This document shows positions 23,234-33,917 of a stretch of 64,000 nucleotides of DNA, in pieces (positions within the stretch are counted from its first letter, which is position 1; every line of letters begins with the position of its first letter). The notes beneath the pieces are model-generated. The model worked only from the letters and a program-made list of their open reading frames with translations, ran no database searches and was not told the DNA's origin. The stretch lies in NCBI GenBank assembly GCA_023953615.1, contig JAMLJH010000001.1, positions 1,343,360 to 1,407,359 of the forward strand, read 5' to 3'. This stretch comes from Verrucomicrobiia bacterium (GTDB lineage: Bacteria; Verrucomicrobiota; Verrucomicrobiia; Limisphaerales; JADLHS01). The position numbers and the translations under genes are program-made.

Positions 23234-26200
23234 TCAGGGTTCGGGTGGAGTGACGATACGAAAGTACCGGGAAAATTGATTGGTGGAAAGCGGCGCCGAC
23301 ACGATAACGACGCCGCTCTGGGCTGGGGCTGGAATCAGCATCAGGTTTTCCCAAACTCCATTCGGCGCATCGGCGCAGGACTGCAACGCGTAGGCGCGGG
23401 AGGACACGGCGTTAAATTCGATTTGCACCGTGGGCGGATTGCTGGCGGTGGTGGTAACCGCAACAATCTTCAATACGCTGGCCGGATCCCTCGGGTCGGT
23501 ATCAGCAAGGTATTCCTGGTAGTTACTGTGCCCATCCAGATCAGGATCGGCATCCGCGCCGCTGACCGTCGGATTGGCCAACTCAACCGGCGTAAAGTGC
23601 TGCGCACGCCAAGTCTCAAAAGCCGGCCCTTGGACCTCGATGGTGACGTCGTCGGTGGCGCTTAAGCCGCCATCGCTGGCGGTCAGGCGGAGGACATAAT
23701 TGCCCGACAACGAAAAGGTCGCAGTCGTCTGCAGAGCCTGGGCGTCGGCAAAGGTCGTCGTGCCGGGGCCGCTGATTTTGGACCAGTTCCAGGTCAACAA
23801 TCCAGGCGGCACGGGCAAACCATCATCACTGACCTGACCGCCGAGCGCCACCGCTTCATTGAGATTGATGCTTTGGTCGGCGCCAGCATTGACCGTCGGC
23901 GCGACATTGGGAGGATAGCCGTTACCGGTCAAATACAAGTTGAAGCCCAAATCCGTGCTGGAACTGCTGACCTGATGAATGCGCGCCGCCAGAACATTGT
24001 CGCCTTCAACCAACAAGCTGGGATCAACCGCATGCTCGAAAAAGGTGGCTTCGTCAACTCCACCGACCGCGCTGCTGGCATAGGTCGTCGCGGTAAGGTC
24101 GCCCTCGGGCATGTTGCTGCGGAAAACCTCGACACCGTTGAGGTACACCACCCCGCCGTCGTCGCGCGCCAAACCCACTTTCAAGGCAGTGACGGAATCC
24201 GCATGACTGACTGTGAACTGGTGACGGAACCAAGTGGTCACATGGCGGTTGTCGGGATCGTTCCCGTAACTGACAATCGTGGCTTCGCCGTCGCTACCGT
24301 AGCCCAATCGCGCCGGACCACTGGACCACGAGGCGTCATTAAATCCAAGCGTGTTCCAGTCGGTCGGCAGGTCACCGCCCAAATCGTAATATTTCCAAAC
24401 TGCACCGGCGGAAACAAAAGTCAGCGGCATGACATTGCGCGTCAGCGTTATGACCACATCACTGCTGGAAGACAACTCGCCATCGCTGGCGCTCAGCCGC
24501 AATTGATAAACGCCCCCACCGGAAAAGTAAGCGGAGGTGTCCGACGCCGTCGCATCAGCAAACCACACCGATCCGGGGCCGCTGATCTGCGACCAACCGG
24601 AGGTGAGTTGTGCCGGCGACGGCACCCCGTCATCACTCACGCTTCCGGATAACGACACTGCCACGGGCACACTCGAATAGGTTAGCTGCTGAGGATTTCC
24701 CGCATCCACTAGCGGCGCCCGATTACCCGTATTCGACACGCCGGGAGAAGCCGGTCCAGGACTCGTGCGCCAATTGATGGGATCGTTTCCATAGGCCGCA
24801 ACATCCAGCCGCTCCAGCGAATGGCCGCTGCCAGCTGGCAACGCCGGCCACGGAGCCACCACGCCATAACGAACTTCATCCACGACAATTTCCGGCACCA
24901 CGAGCTGTCCATCTTCGCCCAGATCGGGATTGTCCGGGCGCAGCAACTGCAGCCGTTCCCCGTTGCTTTGCAGGGTGCCGGTGAATGGGCCAAAGATCGG
25001 TACTTGCGGTGGCACATCGTAGTTGGCGCGGAACGCGGTCGGATCGCCGGAAACCACCAGCAAGTAACCCTGTGCCGCCAAAGTGACATTGGTGGGAAAT
25101 TGGAAGCCAATGCCATTGATCCGCCAGGTCAAATCTGGATGTGCGGAATTGAATAACGTCACGGGCGCGGCGGTGAGATTGTGCAATTCAATAAATTGCG
25201 CCTGACCGGGCAATGGCGCGCAATGAATCTCGCTGATTACCACTGGCCCAACCAAAGGCCCGGCGTTGGTCGCTCCGAGTGACAGCGCTTTTTGAGCCGG
25301 ATAATCCGCAGCGCCCGTGCTGAGCACATAACGACCAAAGGAAACTCCATTGGCGGCAGCGCCAAAGGCAAAGCCGTGGCTGTAACCGGTCAAATTCCCG
25401 GTCGCATCAGCTGAAAAGAGATAGATTTCCTCGCCGTGAGAACTGAGACGAAAGCTGGGCGGCACGCCGGGTTGGGGATTGAAATCGGTTTCGTCGAATA
25501 CGACATAACCACCCGGAGGGATCACGGTGGCGGCGGGAATCTGAAATTGTTTCGGCGTCAACCGCTGGTCGCTCAAATACCAATGACCAACGTCCACCGG
25601 CACCGCATTCGGATTGTAGAGTTCAATGGCGTCTAATTGCGGCAGATCCGTGTGTGTCAAAATTTCGTTGATCAGGATCGGAGAAATATTCGCGGGCAGA
25701 TCATCCTGTCCGGGGGAGCCGCCAACGGCACTGCTGCTGCGCCAGTTGGCTGGGTCATCGGGATCCGGATTGACGTTGGGATGCAGCGGCACCAGCGAGA
25801 AGCCGCTGCCATCCGCCGTCGTTGGCCAGGGCGGCGCGTCGGAATAAGCCACGGAGAAAATTGGCGTGCCAACCGCGTGCGCCAACGTCAGACGCTCGCC
25901 CGAATTCGCCAGGCGTCCCGTGAATACGCCATCCACTCGTACTCCCGGGTACTGATTCGTAAAGGCCACCGGATCACGCACCAGCACCACGAAGCCATCC
26001 GGTGAGAGCCGCGTGCCCAGGGGAAACGTGTATTGAATCCCTTCCGTGAAATGCACGCCGCTCAAATCCAGTTCTTCGCTGCCGACATTTTTGAGTTCCA
26101 AGAACTCGAGTTGTTCTTCAGTGAAATCCTCCGTGTCAGGCGGATGGTACATGATTTCCGTGATGATCAGGTCCGTGAACGTCTGGATCACGGTGAAAAC

Positions 26201-29200
26201 GCTCGCGTTCAACGCACTCCACGTCGTACCGCTCAAGACGCGGGCTTTAACCTCGCCGGATTCGGCAAGCGTGACCGATCCGGTATAAACTTGAGCGGTG
26301 GGTGATATCGCCCCTCCCACCAGCCGCGGATCGGACCCATCCAAGGTGTAATAGATGGTGCCGCTGGAGGCGCTCAGGTTGAGTTTGAACCCATTGGTGA
26401 TGTTGCCGCCAAACTGACTGAAAATCGGCGCCGCAACATTCGGATACAGGCCGGCCGCCCGCAGTTGATTCAGCACGACACTGCTGCGTTGTGGCAGGTA
26501 ATTGTTCAGGCGGTCATTGACCGCGTTCAACCAGTTGGCTCGTGTCAGCGGCGGCTCGCCTTTGGCGTCGCCCCACCGGGCGGATTCACCCACAACCGCA
26601 CGATCAATCTGGTCCGTCCGCTGTAGGAACAGCTCGCGCACGCGGGCTGGCGTCAGCGGTCCGTTGTTGAAAAAGTGGCGCTGCACATGATCCGCCACGC
26701 GCAGACGGAATTCCGCGTTGGCCATTAATTTTTGGAAGAGCCATTGCGGGCTGCTGTACCACACGGAAGTATCGCCGGCGACATAGGGTCCCAACCGATT
26801 TTGATTCACGTCCAACAGCGTATGTTCAGCGTCGTGGATGAAGAAACGGAAACCATCCGTCCCCAGCCGATCCCGAACGGCGTAAAAATTATTCGGTCGC
26901 TCGTTGCCGAGGAAATTGGAAATGGGCGCATCCAGATTCCCGCCGTAGTAGATGATGAGCATGTAATCAATCAGGTTGGGCACATCAAGCAAGTTGGCGA
27001 GGGCGAGATTGCGCGTGCCGTCGGGGTTGTTGCCTTGCACCAACTGGTAGGCCGCGTCGCTTGCAAATCCCGCCTTGGCCAATAGATACAACTGCGTCCA
27101 CGCGTCCATGTTGCCATCGGTGGCGTTCAGCGTGTAGGGACCCGCCTCCACTTTGATCACGTCGTAGTCGGCTTCTTTTCCGCCCCAATAAGTCTCCGCG
27201 TAACTGGCCTCGGGCCGCTCACAGGTGTTGTACACCCCCCAATACTGGCCGTTGATGTAAAGGTGATAGTAATCGCCGCGCTCCGCGGAATGACCCAGGG
27301 CCAGTTGCAAGTCCCGATTGAATTGATCCCGAACAAAAATGCCGCGGCTGTCATGCTCAAAGCTCCAGGAATAATTCTGAAAAGTTCGCAAATCCACCTT
27401 GTCGAAACTGGCCGCGCCCCGGTCCCCAAACAGCGGATACTTCAGCTTGGCCGCACCGTATTCGGAACGGAAGAAGAGACGAAAGGCGTGTTTGGGATTG
27501 GCCGTACTCCGGCTGTATCCGCCCCGAATGCGAATTCCCGCAGGAATCTGAAAACCCGTGGTCCCATCCGGATAAATCAATTCCACGGAACACGGCCGCT
27601 CCCACGCGCGGCCATCCTGCTGCGGATTGGCATAAATTCCCGTGGTGGGGTTGAATAGGTCGGTGAGGTTCATCACGATGGAAAAACTGGGAATGGCCTT
27701 CAAATCGTTGGTCAGCGTGGCGGCGTAGGCGGGAGCGGTCGTTACATTCGGGTCCATTCCGTAGTCCACCACATTGGCGCCCCAACTTGATGGCCAGCCT
27801 GGCGGTGGCGCGCCGGTCGGCGACTGTTGAACAATATCCTGAACGAAGAAATAGGTGTGGGTCACAGCGGCCGAAGGCGCGGCCGCATCCAGGAACGCGG
27901 CGGCCCGGATTACCGTCGTTTGATTTATATTCAGAGGCGCGCTGTAAACCAGGCCGTTGGTCAACGTCGGCGCGGTGCCGTTGGTGGTGTAACGAATGAT
28001 AGCCCCGGGAGTTGGCGTGGTGAGTTCCAAATTGAACGGGGCATCGTAGAAACCGCGTTCAACGCTGAATTGCGGCGGCGTCACAAAACCGCTCACCCCA
28101 TCGCCATTCAGCGCCCCGGGAGTCGGCGTGGTGAAGTAAAGATCGGTAAGCGATTGCACTTGATACTCGACCAATTCCGGGTGCAGCAAAAAATTGACGT
28201 CGCCAGCGGCCTCATTCAAACCGTGGACCGCCAGCGTATTGACCCCCGGCACGAGCCGACCGATCTGATCGGAAAGATTAAATTCCTCTGCTGTCAGACT
28301 GGCTTGAACCGAGCGACTGTCGGTGGCGGTGGAATTCCATTGTGGAGTCGCCGGCGCATTTTGCCGGGCCACTTCCTCTCCATTCAAATAAGCGACAAAC
28401 CCGTCATTATCCCGCATGCGCAGCACGAGCGACTCGAGTCCGGTTGGGTTGCTGACATTGAAGGGCAGGCGGAAATAAACGGAGCCGCTGACTCCTTTCA
28501 TCTGCGTCTCGATATCCGTGACAATCGCCGCGCGCAAACTGCCGCCGCCGCCGCCGCTGGTGACCGGAGTCGCCCGCACCGTCAATCCGCCATGGGCCGT
28601 GTCTCCCACCAGGCGAAAGTTCGAACTATTCCAAGTAGTAAAACTGCCGGGCGCGGCGAATAGCTCCAACCCCGCTCCTCCGGCGCGCTCGTAGAAGACC
28701 AATCGCAGCGCATAATCGCCGGCGGCGGCAAAGTTAAAGGTGGCCATCGTGTCGTCCGGTGCGCGCTGGTTCGGATAAGCCAGTTCAAAAGCCGATCCGA
28801 CATTTAACCGAAAGCCATCGTCGCTGTTCACGCCAAAGGTCCACTGACCGGGAGTCGGAATGTGAATGGTGGCTGTGACCTCGACTACAAAATCATCCAC
28901 GTCGGCATCCATGACCAGGCCAGGAAAAGTCAGGTTATCCGCGTAATGCCCTTCACCACCGGTATTGAAATAATTAATGATCGAAACATTTTCACTTGTC
29001 ACGCTCACCTGTTGCGCGGAATTGGCAAGAACGTCATCGGCCGTGGCGAGACTATCCACAATCACGTTGGCCTTGACGCACCGGACCGCAAAACCGGCAA
29101 CCTCAGTTTCGTAACCGAGTCCGTTGGTACCGCTGGACCAGGTCGAGTCGTTAAAAGTGTGTTGCGTCCACGTGTCGCCCAACGCGCCGCTCGTCGGCAC

Positions 29201-29725
29201 GAGATACCGGCCCGCAGTACCGGTCGGCAATAGCAGATTGGTGGTGACGAGTTGTCCCCGACCATAAGAAACATCACGGAATTGCGGCGGAAATTGAGGT
29301 GCAAACTCCGTGGCAGCGGTAACTCCGTCAGGATGGAATAACGCCAAATACTCGCCATCGGCGCTCAGACTGAAATTCGCGTGCAAAGGCGCTCCCGGAA
29401 TGGCCCGGTCCTTGCCGGAAGCAAAAACCATGAGAAATCCATTGCCGGACAGAGTGACGGCGGGCAGCCGCCATTTGGTGGGTCGCGAGGCGTTATCCGT
29501 TAAAAACCAACCATTCAGGTTCACCGCACTACTGCTGGTATTTTGCAGCTCAATCCAGTCGGAATAATCACCATCCTCATCGGCCAAGGTTTTACCGTTA
29601 CTGGCCATGAATTCGGAAATAATAACCTGTCCCTCGCTGGAGAACGCCACTAGGGAAAGCATCATTATCAGAAGCCAATCAAGCTGTCGTTGCCGCCGAG
29701 TAGGGTTGTGCATCACGCCGGGCAA
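23234..29725 (-). CDS. Giant secreted lamin-tail/CotH-kinase multidomain protein
   Basis: A 2163-residue exported protein. A signal peptide lies around residues 14-32. Approximate domains: lamin-tail (LTD) 35-145 (VIISEFMASNG...DWIELQN), PA14-like 250-350, chitobiase-C-like beta domain 550-612, CotH-like kinase 725-1070 (GIRIRGGYSRST...NPKHAFRLFF; later FRFFIHDAEHTLLD), a second chitobiase-C domain 1098-1165, three more LTDs at about 1183, 1347 and 1493, two PKD-like domains near 1668 and 1940, and a C-terminal domain ending YFRIVTPPEP. CotH proteins phosphorylate other proteins in spore formers; here the role is likely extracellular or surface, perhaps adhesion. Start at 29725; ATG 29713 is an alternative. 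Confidence 0.88.
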   Translation of the reverse strand: MPGVMHNPTRRQRQLDWLLIMMLSLVAFSSEGQVIISEFMASNGKTLADEDGDYSDWIELQNTSSSAVNLNGWFLTDNASRPTKWRLPAVTLSGNGFLMVFASGKDRAIPGAPLHANFSLSADGEYLALFHPDGVTAATEFAPQFPPQFRDVSYGRGQLVTTNLLLPTGTAGRYLVPTSGALGDTWTQHTFNDSTWSSGTNGLGYETEVAGFAVRCVKANVIVDSLATADDVLANSAQQVSVTSENVSIINYFNTGGEGHYADNLTFPGLVMDADVDDFVVEVTATIHIPTPGQWTFGVNSDDGFRLNVGSAFELAYPNQRAPDDTMATFNFAAAGDYALRLVFYERAGGAGLELFAAPGSFTTWNSSNFRLVGDTAHGGLTVRATPVTSGGGGGSLRAAIVTDIETQMKGVSGSVYFRLPFNVSNPTGLESLVLRMRDNDGFVAYLNGEEVARQNAPATPQWNSTATDSRSVQASLTAEEFNLSDQIGRLVPGVNTLAVHGLNEAAGDVNFLLHPELVEYQVQSLTDLYFTTPTPGALNGDGVSGFVTPPQFSVERGFYDAPFNLELTTPTPGAIIRYTTNGTAPTLTNGLVYSAPLNINQTTVIRAAAFLDAAAPSAAVTHTYFFVQDIVQQSPTGAPPPGWPSSWGANVVDYGMDPNVTTAPAYAATLTNDLKAIPSFSIVMNLTDLFNPTTGIYANPQQDGRAWERPCSVELIYPDGTTGFQIPAGIRIRGGYSRSTANPKHAFRLFFRSEYGAAKLKYPLFGDRGAASFDKVDLRTFQNYSWSFEHDSRGIFVRDQFNRDLQLALGHSAERGDYYHLYINGQYWGVYNTCERPEASYAETYWGGKEADYDVIKVEAGPYTLNATDGNMDAWTQLYLLAKAGFASDAAYQLVQGNNPDGTRNLALANLLDVPNLIDYMLIIYYGGNLDAPISNFLGNERPNNFYAVRDRLGTDGFRFFIHDAEHTLLDVNQNRLGPYVAGDTSVWYSSPQWLFQKLMANAEFRLRVADHVQRHFFNNGPLTPARVRELFLQRTDQIDRAVVGESARWGDAKGEPPLTRANWLNAVNDRLNNYLPQRSSVVLNQLRAAGLYPNVAAPIFSQFGGNITNGFKLNLSASSGTIYYTLDGSDPRLVGGAISPTAQVYTGSVTLAESGEVKARVLSGTTWSALNASVFTVIQTFTDLIITEIMYHPPDTEDFTEEQLEFLELKNVGSEELDLSGVHFTEGIQYTFPLGTRLSPDGFVVLVRDPVAFTNQYPGVRVDGVFTGRLANSGERLTLAHAVGTPIFSVAYSDAPPWPTTADGSGFSLVPLHPNVNPDPDDPANWRSSSAVGGSPGQDDLPANISPILINEILTHTDLPQLDAIELYNPNAVPVDVGHWYLSDQRLTPKQFQIPAATVIPPGGYVVFDETDFNPQPGVPPSFRLSSHGEEIYLFSADATGNLTGYSHGFAFGAAANGVSFGRYVLSTGAADYPAQKALSLGATNAGPLVGPVVISEIHCAPLPGQAQFIELHNLTAAPVTLFNSAHPDLTWRINGIGFQFPTNVTLAAQGYLLVVSGDPTAFRANYDVPPQVPIFGPFTGTLQSNGERLQLLRPDNPDLGEDGQLVVPEIVVDEVRYGVVAPWPALPAGSGHSLERLDVAAYGNDPINWRTSPGPASPGVSNTGNRAPLVDAGNPQQLTYSSVPVAVSLSGSVSDDGVPSPAQLTSGWSQISGPGSVWFADATASDTSAYFSGGGVYQLRLSASDGELSSSSDVVITLTRNVMPLTFVSAGAVWKYYDLGGDLPTDWNTLGFNDASWSSGPARLGYGSDGEATIVSYGNDPDNRHVTTWFRHQFTVSHADSVTALKVGLARDDGGVVYLNGVEVFRSNMPEGDLTATTYASSAVGGVDEATFFEHAVDPSLLVEGDNVLAARIHQVSSSSTDLGFNLYLTGNGYPPNVAPTVNAGADQSINLNEAVALGGQVSDDGLPVPPGLLTWNWSKISGPGTTTFADAQALQTTATFSLSGNYVLRLTASDGGLSATDDVTIEVQGPAFETWRAQHFTPVELANPTVSGADADPDLDGHSNYQEYLADTDPRDPASVLKIVAVTTTASNPPTVQIEFNAVSSRAYALQSCADAPNGVWENLMLIPAPAQSGVVIVSAPLSTNQFSRYFRIVTPPEP

Positions 29726-29795
29726 TATACCTCGCGCGAAAGCGGTGGCAAACGCTCTCTACCAGATTTGGAAATCGAGTTGCGAGTTGTGCAAT

Positions 29796-29838
29796 GGAAA
29801 AGAAACACCCCTCCGCCTGATTTTCAGGCGAAGGGGTG
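29796..29838 (-). terminator. Rho-independent terminator
   Basis: On the minus strand CACCCCTTCGCCTGA pairs with TCAGGCGGAGGGGTG (one mismatch) around a short AAAA loop and is followed by TTTCTTTT. It lies about 60 bp after the stop of the 1286-residue protein gene and should end its transcript before the giant lamin-tail gene. Confidence 0.82.
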
Positions 29839-29896
29839 GTGATCGTCAGTCGCGGCTCAGGAATACCAGATTCCGTTTCCCGAACCGCGACGGCCA

Positions 29897-32800
29897 TTAC
29901 TGGACATGCAACCGATAGAACCCACTGCCAGCCGCGGTTGAATCCGTCACTGACTTGACCGTGCCGTCGCCAGTGACTGGCGAACCCAGCGGTTGCCAGG
30001 TGGCATCGGTCAAGTGCTGCTTGCGCTCGATCTGGTAGGTCCGGCCCGCATCGGTGGCGAAGGAAATGACAACCCCGGCGGCAGCTCGTGTAATCGCCAG
30101 GCTGGGTGCCGGCGTGGCGGCGGGAGCCAAAATGAAGAAGTTGACGTTGTTGCCTCCGCTCGAGGTGAGCCGCAGGGTTCGAGCCGCCGCCCCATCAAAG
30201 GGCAACGAAACCAAATTGCCGCCACCATCTTTCAATCCTACCCAGGTATAAATTTGATAGCCTCCCGTCGCCGGGATGGTGAAGGTGCCCAACGCGGTAG
30301 TTGTCTGATTGGGCTGACTTGGATCCGAGGTGACCTCGGAAAGCGAGACATAACTAGGTCCGCCCGTGCCGTTCGCCGCCCGGAGATAGACATTGTAGTG
30401 CCCCTCTGGATAAGTGCGCGTGTAGTTACCCCAGAAGCCGTTATCGAACCAACCAACATTGAAATCCCCGTAAGGGAGATCGCGCCAAGCCCGCGCCACA
30501 TCCCCGCAGGGTTCGGTGTTCAATCCCCATTCAGAAGGACGGTAATTACTGTTCCCGCCAGAATTCCAACCATGGAAGTCAACGTCCGAATAAGCGAATT
30601 GCTGGTAATAATCGTCTTGCGTGGGGTTGTCCACGAACCCTCCGTTATTCATGTTGAAGTCTTCGGCTTCAACGGTGAGAGAGGTCCGGCTAAAGGTGTC
30701 AAAAGCCAGATTGACCGTGTGGCTTAAGCCGTTGTTGGCTTCCACCGTAATGGACGCCGTATGCGCCGCATGTTCTGATAGATTGGGATAGCTTACGGCC
30801 CAAGCCGTCGGAGAACCTTGGAACACCAGGCCGGATACCGTTTGGCCATCAATCTTCACTTGGACATGGGATTGTTCTATGCCTGCCGAGGAAGCCACTT
30901 TGAAACTCAGCTTGTTCGTCCCCTGTTGAATCTCGGCCCCGTTAGGATACACCTCCGTGATGGTGGGGATGCTGGGGTCCACGGGGAAGAATGCGTAGAA
31001 GTTCGCATTGTTGCCACCAACCGCCGTCGCCCGCAGAGTCACTTGTCGATCCCCTTCGATCTCGACGAGGTTGCCAAAAACATCTTTAAGCGGCGCCCAG
31101 ACGTAGTTTTGCCAACCACCCGTGGGCGGAAACGCAAACGTGCCCTGATCAACCAGCGTTTGCTCATAATCGCCCAATCCCTCAACCACCTCGGCCAGGG
31201 AGATTTCACTGGGCGTAGAGTTCCCCGTGGCTGCTCGAACATAAACATTGAAGTTCCCTGCGGGCAGATTTCGGGTGTAATTTCCCCAATCACCGGGGTC
31301 AAACCAGCCGACGTTGTAGTCTGTCTGTCCGGCAGCAACGTACTGTGAACGCGCCTGATCAAAGGTCTGTTCTGTGTGCAGGCCGGCATCCCGGTAGTCG
31401 GTATTGCCGCCGCCGGTATCGTGTGTATCCACGCCCTCAGCCGCCAGATCCGCGAGCGCCGCGCGGCTGTAAGCATTGATTCCGGCACCGGGAATGAATT
31501 GTCCATAGCCGTAGTCGAAATCTTCGGCCTCGAATGAGTAGGCCGGTTCGAGCGTGCCAAACCGGAACGCGCTTTCCAAAGAATTGCCGTTGCCACTAAC
31601 GACGCGAATCGTGACTTGGTATTCCAGGATATCGGTGCGCAATGGCGACGATACAGTCCGAGACTCCGCCGTGCCACCCACGGTCAATCCGTTACCAGCC
31701 GTCAGATTCGTTGTGCCGGTCAATCCACTACTGGTGCGATAGCTTAATGAGACCGAAATGTCTTCGGGTGCAATGGTCGAACCTGCCGATTCCGTTTTGA
31801 AGGACAGAGTATCGGTAGCCTCGATGAGCAACGTGCCGTCTGGATGCAAATCCGTAATGGTTGGAACACTCAAATCCGCCGGGAAAAATGCGCAAAAATT
31901 CACATTATTACCACTGGTTGCTGTCATCCGCAGGGTTACGGTCCGGCCGCCTTCGATGGTGACTAGTGACCCGTCCGCAGCCTTTACCGGCACCCACGTA
32001 TAGACCTGCCAACCGCCCATGCCGGGAATGACGCCCGTGCCGAGGGAGGCCAAGGTTTGATCCACGGTACCGACGCCGCCGGTTACTTCGGCCAATGAGA
32101 TGCCTCCGCCCGCAGCATTTCCAGAAGCGGCGCGCACATAAATATTGAACGTGCCCGAAGGCAGGTTGCGCGTGTAATTACCCCAATCACCCGCATCAAA
32201 CCAGCCCACATTGTAGTCGGGTTTTCCCGCGTCGGCATATTGCGCTCGAACCAAATCGCCCGTGACTTCCGTATGCAGACCGGCTAACCGATAGTCGGTA
32301 TTACCGGTAAGAATATCACCCTCATGGGTATCCACGCCCTCCACCGGCTGCTCAAGGAGATCAGTGCCGTTGTACGCGTTAATCGCTCCATTGGCAATGA
32401 ACTGCCCCAAACCATAATCGAAATCCTCAGCCTCGAAGGAGAACGCCGGGTTGGCCGTGCCAAAGCTGTAATTCGCCACTGTTATCTTACCGTTGGCATC
32501 GGTCGCTTCAATCGTTGCCTGACAACTGTAAGCGTCGGTGCGTAGTGGCAAAGAAACACTCCGCTCCGTTCCCGTGCCCTCCACGACCAGTCCACTCGTT
32601 GAAGTCACGATGGTCGTTCCCGTCTGCCCGGAAGTGGTCTTGTAGTTCAAGGTGACGGAAATTCCTTCGGGAGCGACGGTGGAACTCGATGATTTGACCA
32701 CGAAAGTCATGGTGTTGGTAGGCTGAATCAACTGGGCGCCATTGGGATAAACATCCTCGATGGTCGGGGCGGCGGTATCCACGGGAAACAGCGCAAAGAA

Positions 32801-33757
32801 GTTTGCGTTTTGTCCACTTAACGCAGTTAAACGCAACGTCTGCGTAGAACCGTCGAGAGTTACTGTGGCCAGATTTCCGTCCGACTGCCGCATGGCCCGA
32901 TAGCGGTAGGTCTGCCAGCCCTCACTGGAAAACGTAAAAGTGCCGAGCACGGTGGTGGTTTGGTCCGGTTGACTGCGGTCCGAAGTCACCAATGATAACG
33001 TGGCGGAACCGATCCCGCCGGCATCGCTGCCCACGCGGTAATAGACGTAATACGTGCCCGCCGGATATGGTCGCGTGTAATTTCCCCAATCGCCCGCATC
33101 AAACCAACCCACATTGTAGTCAGTCATGCCCGTGCCCATGTACGGAGCGCGCTTAGTATCGCCGTTACCTTCCGTGAACAGCCCCGCGTCCCGATAAGCC
33201 TGATTTCCGCCGCCGCCGAGATTACTGTCAAACACATCCACTCCTTGAACGGCTGGAATCGGCTGAATATCGCGGGCATAACCATTGGTTTGCGGCTCCG
33301 GCACCCATTCGCCCGCATTGAAATTGAAGTCTTCCATTTCGACCACTACCGCCGGGGACAGGGTGTCGAAGTTCACCTGGCTGACGGCGGATTTATTACT
33401 GGCATCGCTAACATTAATTGTCACCGAATAGCCTACCACGTTTAAGCTCAGCGGAGCGGTTACAGTGCGTTCCGTCGCGGTACCGCCCACGGTCAATCCG
33501 GAGGTCGAAGTCAGAGTGATGTCCCGAATCAGGCCGGCGGTATTTGTCGAAACAAGCCGTACGGAAATCCCCTCGGGATTGATATTGCCGCCATTAGCCG
33601 TAACGCCAAAACTCAACTGGCTGGACGCTTGGAACAGTTGGTTGCCATTGGGGGAGATGTCATGGATCACCGGTTGGGCCGCCAAGGTCCCGGCGATGAA
33701 CAGCGCGCCCAGGCCAACGCCCAGACACCGACCGATATAGAGGGTGGTTTGTTTCAT
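29897..33757 (-). CDS. Secreted protein with four tandem ~300-residue carbohydrate-binding-like repeats
   Basis: A 1286-residue exported protein with signal peptide (GVGLGALFIAGTLAAQ). It is built of four repeats. Each has an Ig-like part opening with a P.I.D..PNG..L phrase, an E-x-EDF strand, a 'GVD.H...N.DYR.AGL.TE' stretch and the hallmark NVGWFDAGDWGNYTR, found near residues 214, 514, 814 and 1099 (the last as NVGWFDNGFWGNYTR). Each ends with an LRLTA.SG.N.NFF.FFPVD block. The E-x-E-D opening and jelly-roll-like pattern resemble CBM6/35-type carbohydrate-binding modules. A C-terminal domain ends in FYRLHVQ. No catalytic domain was seen. It probably binds polysaccharide at the cell surface or outside. 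Confidence 0.85.
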   Translation of the reverse strand: MKQTTLYIGRCLGVGLGALFIAGTLAAQPVIHDISPNGNQLFQASSQLSFGVTANGGNINPEGISVRLVSTNTAGLIRDITLTSTSGLTVGGTATERTVTAPLSLNVVGYSVTINVSDASNKSAVSQVNFDTLSPAVVVEMEDFNFNAGEWVPEPQTNGYARDIQPIPAVQGVDVFDSNLGGGGNQAYRDAGLFTEGNGDTKRAPYMGTGMTDYNVGWFDAGDWGNYTRPYPAGTYYVYYRVGSDAGGIGSATLSLVTSDRSQPDQTTTVLGTFTFSSEGWQTYRYRAMRQSDGNLATVTLDGSTQTLRLTALSGQNANFFALFPVDTAAPTIEDVYPNGAQLIQPTNTMTFVVKSSSSTVAPEGISVTLNYKTTSGQTGTTIVTSTSGLVVEGTGTERSVSLPLRTDAYSCQATIEATDANGKITVANYSFGTANPAFSFEAEDFDYGLGQFIANGAINAYNGTDLLEQPVEGVDTHEGDILTGNTDYRLAGLHTEVTGDLVRAQYADAGKPDYNVGWFDAGDWGNYTRNLPSGTFNIYVRAASGNAAGGGISLAEVTGGVGTVDQTLASLGTGVIPGMGGWQVYTWVPVKAADGSLVTIEGGRTVTLRMTATSGNNVNFCAFFPADLSVPTITDLHPDGTLLIEATDTLSFKTESAGSTIAPEDISVSLSYRTSSGLTGTTNLTAGNGLTVGGTAESRTVSSPLRTDILEYQVTIRVVSGNGNSLESAFRFGTLEPAYSFEAEDFDYGYGQFIPGAGINAYSRAALADLAAEGVDTHDTGGGNTDYRDAGLHTEQTFDQARSQYVAAGQTDYNVGWFDPGDWGNYTRNLPAGNFNVYVRAATGNSTPSEISLAEVVEGLGDYEQTLVDQGTFAFPPTGGWQNYVWAPLKDVFGNLVEIEGDRQVTLRATAVGGNNANFYAFFPVDPSIPTITEVYPNGAEIQQGTNKLSFKVASSAGIEQSHVQVKIDGQTVSGLVFQGSPTAWAVSYPNLSEHAAHTASITVEANNGLSHTVNLAFDTFSRTSLTVEAEDFNMNNGGFVDNPTQDDYYQQFAYSDVDFHGWNSGGNSNYRPSEWGLNTEPCGDVARAWRDLPYGDFNVGWFDNGFWGNYTRTYPEGHYNVYLRAANGTGGPSYVSLSEVTSDPSQPNQTTTALGTFTIPATGGYQIYTWVGLKDGGGNLVSLPFDGAAARTLRLTSSGGNNVNFFILAPAATPAPSLAITRAAAGVVISFATDAGRTYQIERKQHLTDATWQPLGSPVTGDGTVKSVTDSTAAGSGFYRLHVQ

Positions 33758-33917
33758 ATCATTACTTGTTGCTCAGATTTCGTTTACGCGACAACGCACG
33801 ACTCCAAGTCTTGCGACGTTACCCGCGCTGGCTGGTTTTTTTACTATTGGGCGAATCCTAGAGATCGCGCCACTAAAACGCAAGTAAAAAGTCTGGAGCT
33901 TCTCCGTTCCCGCAGAG

